In this document: piece after piece, positions 57,801-64,000 of the stretch
Layout: every line of letters starts with the position of its first letter
Numbering within the stretch: position 1 is the first letter of the stretch
NCBI GenBank assembly: GCA_009801085.1
Contig: VNWV01000009.1
Span: 424,501-488,500, forward strand
DNA: 64,000 bases
DNA from: Lasiodiplodia sp. COLG20
Lineage: Eukaryota; Ascomycota; Dothideomycetes; Botryosphaeriales; Botryosphaeriaceae
Reading direction: 5' to 3'
Position numbers and translations under genes: made by a program
The notes under the pieces: model-generated
The model's input: only the letters and a program-made list of their open reading frames with translations
The model's database searches: none
Told to the model about the DNA's origin: nothing

Positions 57801-60221
57801 ACGACACGCTCACTGTCGGTAAATACTGCGAGGCCCGTGACCCCAGCTTGGCCTTCATCGCCTACCAGAAGGGCCAGAACGATCTTGAGCTCATCAATAT
57901 CACCAACGAGAACTCGATGTTTAAAGCCCAGGCGAGATACCTGCTTGAGCGGTCCGATCCCGAAATCTGGGATTACGTGTTGAGCGCCAACAACCTCTTC
58001 AAGAGGTCGGTGGTGGATCAGGTTATCGCCACTGCCGTGCCGGAGTCTCAGGAGCCTGATAAGGTCTCGGTCGCTGTCAAGGCTTTCATCGGCAACGATC
58101 TTCCTGGCGAGCTCATCGAGCTTTTGGAGAAAATCATCCTGGAGCCATCCACGTTCAGCGACAACCCGACGCTGCAGAACCTGCTTATGCTCACTGCGGC
58201 CAAGTCGGACAAGGGTCGCTTGATGGGCTACATCCAGCAACTTGAAAACTACACTCCGGACGACATCGCCGCGCAGTGCATTGAGTTGGGCATGTACGAC
58301 GAGGCCTTTGAGATTCACAAGAAGCACAACAACCATCTCGAGGCTGTCAACGTCCTTGTTGACCACATCGTCAGCATTGACCGCGCCCAGGAGTATGCCG
58401 ATCGTGTCGACCTGCCCGAGGTTTGGAGCAAGGTCGCCAAAGCCCAGCTGGATGGTCTGCGTGTTACCGACTCCATCGAGTCGTACATCCGAGCTCAGGA
58501 CGCGTCAAACTACAACGAGGTCATTGAGATTGCCACGCATGCGGGCAAGGATGATGATCTGATCAAATTCCTGAGGATGGCTCGCAAGACCCTGCGTGAG
58601 CCCCCGATCGATACCGCTTTGGCCTTCTGCTTCGCCCGTACCAACCAGCTCGCTGAGCTCGAGGACTTCTTGCGCGCGACCAACGTCGCGGATGTGGAAG
58701 CCTCTGGCGACAAGGCTTACGAGGAGGGTTACCACGAAGCTGCCAAGATCTTCTTCACCAGCATCTCCAATTGGGCGAAGCTTGCGACCACCCTTGTGCA
58801 CTTGGAGGACTACCAGGCTGCTGTCGAGTGCGCTCGCAAGGCCAACAGCACCAAGGTGTGGAAACAGGTTAACGAGGCCTGCGTTGCCAAGAAGGAGTTC
58901 CGTCTCGCCCAGATTTGCGGCCTGAACCTTATTGTCCACGCCGAAGAGCTCTCGGATCTCGTTAAGCAGTACGAAAGGAACGGCTACTTCGACGAGCTTA
59001 TTGCTCTCCTCGAAGCCGGCCTCGGCCTTGAACGTGCTCACATGGGAATGTTCACCGAGCTGGGCATCGCTCTCTCCAAGTACCATCCCGAGCGCGTCAT
59101 GGAGCACCTCCGGCTCTTCTGGTCCCGTATCAATATCCCCAAGATGATCCGCGCCTGCGAAGAGGCTCACCTCTGGCCCGAACTCGTGTTCTTGTACGTC
59201 CACTACGACGAGCCGGACAACGCTGCTCTGGCCATGATGGAGCGTGCGGCGGATGCCTGGGAGCACCACTCGTTCAAGGACACGGTCGTCAAGGTTGCCA
59301 ACTTGGAGATTTACTACCGCGCGTTGAACTTCTACCTCCAGGAGCAGCCATCGCTGCTTACCGATCTCCTTCAAGCGTTGACGCCGAGGATCGACGTTAA
59401 CCGTGTTGTTCGCATGTTTGAGAAGTCGGACAACATTCCTCTCATCAAGCCGTTCTTGCTGAACGTCCAGTCGCAGAACAAGAGGGCTGTCAACAACGCG
59501 ATCAATGACCTGCTTATCGAGGAGGAGGACTACAAGACTCTCCGTGACTCGGTCGAGAACTACGACAACTACGATGCGGTCGAGCTCGCGCAGCGCCTCG
59601 AGAAGCACGATCTTGTCTTCTTCAGGCAAATCGCTGCCAACATCTACCGCAAGAACAAGCGTTGGGACAAGTCGATCGCACTTTCGAAGCAGGACAAGCT
59701 TTTCAAGGACGCCATCGAGACGGCGGCCCTGTCGGCCAAGGCGGAGGTGGTGGAAGAATTGCTGCGCTATGTAAGTAATGTGACTCGCCGTCCCCAGATC
59801 CCGGCTGACGCTGTTGCAGTTCGTCGACATCGGCAGCCGCGAGTGCTACGTTGGCATGCTTTACGCGTGCTACGACCTGATCCGCCCTGATGTCATTCTG
59901 GAGGTGTCCTGGCGCAACGGTCTCCACGACTTTACGATGGTGAGTGCTATAAGGTTCCGGGAGTGTCAGGGCCGAGCTAACATTTGGCAGCCATACATGA
60001 TCAACTTCTTGGCACAGCAGGCGGCGACCATTGAACTGCTCAAGAAGGACAACGAGGAGCGCAAGACGAGGGAGCAGTCGCAGCAGAAGAACGAGGAGAA
60101 CACGCCGATACTCGGAGCGTCTCGTCTCATGCTCACGCAGGGCCCGAGCGCGCCCTCGCCAGCGCCGTACGGCCAGGCCAACGGCATTGCGCCTCAGACG
60201 ACGGGCTACCGTGCATTCTAG
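54859..60221 (+). CDS. CHC1: Clathrin heavy chain
   Basis: Seven exons: 54859-54897, 54954-54974, 55031-55060, 55122-55493, 55547-59770, 59820-59939 and 59991-60221, 1678 aa, the expected length. It starts MAPLPIKFSELLQ, then LSQVDIL and QPTSIGFNSC. The N-terminal seven-bladed propeller (about 1-330), which binds adaptor clathrin-box peptides, contains IIALKAQQRTLQIFDL and WSVIVGISQQQGRVVGAMQ. The linker and the long alpha-helical CHCR repeats of the leg follow, then the trimerisation region near the end (WRNGLHDFTM-PYMINFLAQQ) and a short Gly/Pro/Gln-rich tail (TTGYRAF). Clathrin triskelia coat endocytic and trans-Golgi vesicles. Six introns of 49-61 nt are clustered in the first 700 bp and near the 3' end; exon 5 is 4.2 kb uninterrupted. 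Confidence 0.98.
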
Positions 60222-61333
60222 GTTAAGAGGCTACGACATATTCTACTAATGGGTTACGGGGTCCACGAGGGTTTTGCATGTGAGCGGGGGATCGTTCCAG
60301 GCCTGGGGGGGCTAGTTCTCTTTTGCACCGGCTTTGGGTTTCTGGCCTCGGTACAGACGTTGTATTGATGAACAGCGATGCAAGCTGGGGCTCTGCATTT
60401 TGTGCGAAAAGACGTTATGCTGTATTCTAATCTTCCGGTCCCGGACGGGGATCTTCGAATTGCATCTGCTTCTTACAGAGGGGTATTGCAGCCGAAGGCT
60501 AGCGTGAATTTATTTTTTTTTTTCGCTCATGTCATGGGGGCTTGAAGCTACCGTCTGGACGTGGATGTATAATTGTTATTATACATCCACGTCCAGACGG
60601 TAGCTTCAATTACCCCCACAAGTTGAACAATTCCTCGGGAATATTGTGAAATCCATCTATTCGTAGCTGCCCGCTGCTATTCTTCGGCTAGCCTGTGACT
60701 GCAGTACCCCTCTCTGTATGCCGCGTGCAAGTGTTGAGCTGCGCCAAGGCCAACGGCGGCACGTCGTCGCCGGCCGGGGCGTTGGCGGAGGAGAAAGTTT
60801 GACGCAACGGCGTGGCCGGCGGGGCGCGTGACGGAGCGGCCTCGCGGTTGGCGGAGGCCAATGAGGCGTCTGGTTTAGCAAACGCGCCGCCGAGATATCT
60901 TTTCTCCGCCATCGCAGGAGCCCCCATGCGGCGATCAGCGGCGTGGGAGGCACGCGTGCGAATTAAGGCCGAGCGCCCGAACTGCCCCTCCTTCGCGATG
61001 ACTCTTGCTGCTGCGTTCAGCCGAGGAAAAGCGCTCCCGCCGGACGAGCGCTCCGCCGGCGGTCAACAGACAGCGAGGTTCCTACGGGACACGGGTTGCG
61101 GGCCGCGCGTTATCGCGGGTCAAACTATGGCGCGGGAGCTCACATGCCGCAGCTCTGGCTCGCGCCCAAGCTTCAGCCCACCTGCATAGCTCCCAGCTGC
61201 CATAAAGGCGGCCCTCCGCACCACGCCCTCGCCCGCCGACTTCCATTTCTCCGTCCCTCTCCACCCATCAGCCCTCTCTGCGTGCCCTCCTTCGCCCTTG
61301 CTCCTGTCACTAGACCCGTCTGCAGCCGCCAGC
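60222..61333. other. Intergenic between clathrin heavy chain and pyruvate carboxylase
   Basis: The stretch contains the clathrin 3' UTR, an 11-T-rich run near 60,511-60,523, the hairpin repeat at 60542-60609 and a GC-rich pyruvate carboxylase promoter and leader (CT-rich just before 61,334). No gene recognised. Confidence 0.5.
60542..60609. repeat. Perfect 32-bp hairpin, copy 2 of the dispersed palindrome
   Basis: Left arm 60542-60573 and right arm 60578-60609 are exact reverse complements around a 4-base loop (TGTT). The outer bases TGGGGG (60535-60540) and CCCCCA (60613-60618) extend the symmetry with a small mismatch. The arm (start TTGAAGCTACC, centre TCTGGACGT, end GATGTATAAT) matches the palindrome at 6285-6368. 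It lies ~320 bp beyond the clathrin stop codon. No target-site duplication is obvious. Confidence 0.9.
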
Positions 61334-64000
61334 ATGACGGACCTAATGGCCGACAAGACGGTCATCCAGGCCGGCGCGGCCGTCGAGGATGCGGACGACG
61401 ACCACATTGACAAGCGCAACTCGGTGCACCAGCGGCTGCGCGCCAATAGCTCCATTATGCAGCTGAAGAAGCTGCTGGGTAAGGCTGCCCGCGGCGGGCG
61501 ACGACGACGGGCAAGCTGACGTGCGGACAGTTGCAAACCGCGGCGAGATTCCCATCCGCATCTTCCGTACCGCGCACGAGCTGTCGCTGCACACCGTGGC
61601 CGTGTACAGCTACGAGGACCGGTTGAGCATGCACCGGCAGAAGGCCGACGAGGCCTACGTCATCGGCAAGCGCGGGCAGTACACGCCCGTCGGCGCGTAT
61701 CTGGCCGGCGACGAGATCATCAAGATCGCGCTGCAGCACGATGTCAACATGATCCACCCGGGCTATGGCTTCCTGTCCGAGAACGCCGAGTTCGCGCGCA
61801 ACGTGGAGAAGGCTGGCCTGATAGTAAGTGACCAATTTCGCCAACAGGGCGAAATGCACCCGCCCTGCCCTATGACTCGAAAAAAGCAAGCTCTCCACCA
61901 CGCTAGCGCGCCGCGACGCCCTTCAGCCGCCAAGCTGCCCAGCAGCTACACAATTGTGGAACCCGCGCACATGCAACGCTACACGTCGCGAGCCCGCTGC
62001 TGACACCATCGTGACCGCAGTTTGTCGGCCCCACTCCTAGCACCATCGACGCCCTTGGAGACAAGGTCTCGGCCCGCCGCCTCGCCATCAAGTGCAACGT
62101 CCCCGTCGTCCCAGGCACAGCAGACCCGGTGGAGAGATACGAGGAGGTCAAGGCCTTCACCGACCAGTATGGTTTTCCCATCATCATTAAGGCTGCCTTT
62201 GGCGGCGGTGGCCGTGGCATGAGAGTGGTCCGCGGTCAGGAGAGCCTGAAGGACTCGTTCGAAAGAGCAACCTCCGAAGCGAAATCAGCATTTGGAAACG
62301 GTACCGTCTTCGTTGAGCGCTTCCTCGACAAGCCTAAGCACATCGAGGTCCAGCTTCTCGGCGACAACCACGGCAACGTGGTCCACTTGTTCGAGCGTGA
62401 CTGCTCCGTCCAGCGCCGTCACCAGAAGGTCGTCGAGATTGCGCCCGCCAAGGATCTCCCGCAAGAGACCCGCGATGCCATTCTTGCCGATGCGGTCAAG
62501 CTGGCCAAATCGGTCAACTACCGCAACGCCGGAACCGCCGAGTTCCTGGTCGATCAGCAAAACAGATACTATTTCATTGAGATCAACCCTCGCATGTAAG
62601 TGAGCCCGGAGCTTCGGACCTCCCTTTTAGGCAGCTGCTGACTTGAAACAGCCAAGTTGAACACACTATCACCGAAGAGATCACTGGAATCGATATCGTC
62701 GCAGCTCAGATCCAGATTGCCGCTGGTGCCACTCTCGCTCAGCTTGGTCTGACTCAGGATCGCATTTCTACCCGTGGCTTCGCCATCCAGTGCCGCATCA
62801 CCACCGAGGACCCTGCCAAGGGCTTCTCGCCGGATACGGGCAAGATCGAAGTCTACCGCTCTGCAGGTGGTAACGGCGTCCGGCTGGACGGTGGCAATGG
62901 CTTTGCTGGCGCCGTCATCACTCCTCACTATGACTCCATGTTGGTCAAGTGCACTTGCCACGGCTCGACCTACGAAATTGCCCGGAGGAAGATGCTCCGT
63001 GCTCTCGTTGAGTTCCGCATCCGCGGTGTCAAGACCAACATTCCTTTCCTGGCTTCTCTACTCACTCACCCTGTCTTCATCGATGGAACGTGCTGGACCA
63101 CGTTCATCGACGACACTCCCGAGCTCTTCGCCCTCGTGGGCAGCCAGAACCGCGCACAGAAGTTGCTCTCTTATCTCGGAGATCTTGCCGTCAACGGCAG
63201 CCAGATCAAGGGCCAGGTTGGCGAGCCCAAGTTCAAGGGAGACATCCAGATTCCCGAGCTCAAGACCCACGACGGCAAGACTCTTGACGTCTCTCAGCCA
63301 TGTCAGAAGGGCTGGAGAAACATCATCGTTGAACAGGGCCCTGAAGCCTTTGCCAAAGCCGTTCGTGCGCATCAAGGCTGTCTTATCATGGACACCACTT
63401 GGCGCGATGCCCACCAGTCCCTACTCGCCACTCGTGTCAGGACTGTCGACATCCTCAACATTGCCAAGGAAACTAGCCACGCCTACGCTAATGCATGGGC
63501 GCTTGAGTGCTGGGGTGGAGCTACCTTCGATGTGGCCATGCGCTTCCTCTACGAGGATCCTTGGGACAGACTGAGGCAGATGAGGAAGCTTGTTCCAAAC
63601 ATTCCCTTCCAAATGCTGCTTAGAGGTGCCAACGGCGTCGCTTATTCCTCGCTGCCGGACAACGCCATCGAGCACTTCGTCGAGCAGGCGAAGAAGAACG
63701 GAGTCGACATTTTCCGTGTCTTCGATGCTCTCAACGATGTCGAGCAGCTCGAGGTTGGCATCAAGGCCGTCTTGAAGGCCGGTGGCGTCGCGGAAGGTAC
63801 CATGTGCTATTCTGGAGATATGCTAAACCCCAAGAAGAAGTACAACTTCGAATATTACATGGATCTTGCCGAAAAGATCGTCAAGATGGGTGCTCACGTC
63901 CTTGGCATCAAGGATATGGCCGGTGTGTTGAAGCCCAGAGCTGCCACCCAGTTGATTAGCGCCATCCGGGAGAAGTACCCCGACCTGCCTATTCACGTAC
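61334..64000 (+). CDS. PYC: Pyruvate carboxylase, 5' part (truncated by window end)
   Basis: Exons seen: 61334-61478, 61531-61823, 62021-62595 and 62652 to the window end, where the frame is still open. The biotin carboxylase domain shows [18 protein letters not shown], the [14 protein letters not shown] block, the ATP-grasp glycine loop [12 protein letters not shown] and the INPR-IQVEHT junction (split by an intron). The carboxyltransferase domain begins at [16 protein letters not shown], with [17 protein letters not shown] and the [14 protein letters not shown] block. The PC tetramerisation and biotinyl (MKM) domains would lie beyond 64,000. The enzyme converts pyruvate, bicarbonate and ATP to oxaloacetate. 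The start [10 protein letters not shown] gives no mitochondrial presequence, in line with the cytosolic location of many fungal forms. Introns are 52, 197 and 56 nt. Confidence 0.97.

Noticed and set aside
58505..59830. 441-codon open frame antisense to clathrin heavy chain (and a similar 271-codon one at 55529-56344)
   Set aside because: It mirrors codon bias of the strongly coding sense strand, is Val/Leu/Arg-rich with no domain, and has no independent gene signals.
1..64000. tRNA, rRNA, CRISPR arrays, telomere repeats or a biosynthetic gene cluster
   Set aside because: I looked for T-loop motifs (GTTCRANYC) with a matching cloverleaf, repeat-spacer periodicity, TTAGGG arrays and PKS/NRPS/terpene motifs and saw none. 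A covariance-model scan would be needed to exclude small structured RNAs.

Overview
The window is nuclear DNA from a filamentous ascomycete (Pezizomycotina). The class Dothideomycetes is my guess from the flavour of the proteins, not something I could test. Three things support this: many protein genes broken by short introns (mostly 42-70 nt) with GTRNGT donors, CTRAC/TGAC-like branch sites and YAG acceptors; GC-rich coding DNA; and an intact core eukaryotic gene set. I see no rRNA, tRNA, CRISPR array, intact transposase or secondary-metabolite cluster. The genes are ordinary chromosomal housekeeping genes plus a few lineage-specific ones.

Layout, left to right. 1-9.3 kb: a possible RNA polymerase I A14-like subunit (+), the CaaX protease STE24 (-), a PHO80-type cyclin (-), a fold-back repeat element with a palindrome nested in its left arm (6275-6603), proteasome beta-1 PRE3 (-) and a BEM46-type alpha/beta hydrolase (+). 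9.3-18.6 kb: a 78-aa unknown (-) and a 964-aa disordered Met/Gln-rich protein (-), with long gene-poor stretches. 18.6-29 kb: LSM6 (-), a RAD60/ESC2-type SUMO-like protein (+), TRM112 (+), the ribosome-biogenesis factor YTM1 (-), an eight-exon 14-3-3 gene (-) and a mitochondrial FMP32/MCUR1-family coiled-coil protein (-). 29-40 kb: a WW-domain/PhoD-like phosphatase fusion (-), an ArfGAP-UBA protein (-), a 3.2-kb gene-poor stretch and a short bZIP-type protein without a zipper (+). 40.8-52 kb: an unknown 410-aa protein (+), a conserved-tail unknown (+), a CSI2-like membrane protein (-), the PIN-domain rRNA-processing factor FCF1 (+) and a 128-aa coiled-coil unknown with a 538-nt intron (-). 52.3-64 kb: eIF3j (-), clathrin heavy chain (+), a perfect 32-bp hairpin related to the palindrome near 6.3 kb, and the 5' two thirds of pyruvate carboxylase (+), cut by the window end.

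There is no operon logic. Several genes sit as divergent pairs with short shared upstream regions (PRE3/BEM46, LSM6/RAD60-like, CSI2/FCF1), and ribosome and translation functions recur (RPA14-like, TRM112, YTM1, FCF1, eIF3j). Exon structures were reconstructed by hand: each multi-exon model keeps frame across every junction and gives a total length divisible by three. I did not find a convincing new multi-gene system. The most unusual items are the palindromic/fold-back repeat family, the WW-PhoD fusion, the zipper-less bZIP, the microexons (including a 5-nt first coding exon) and the unknown 410-aa protein.
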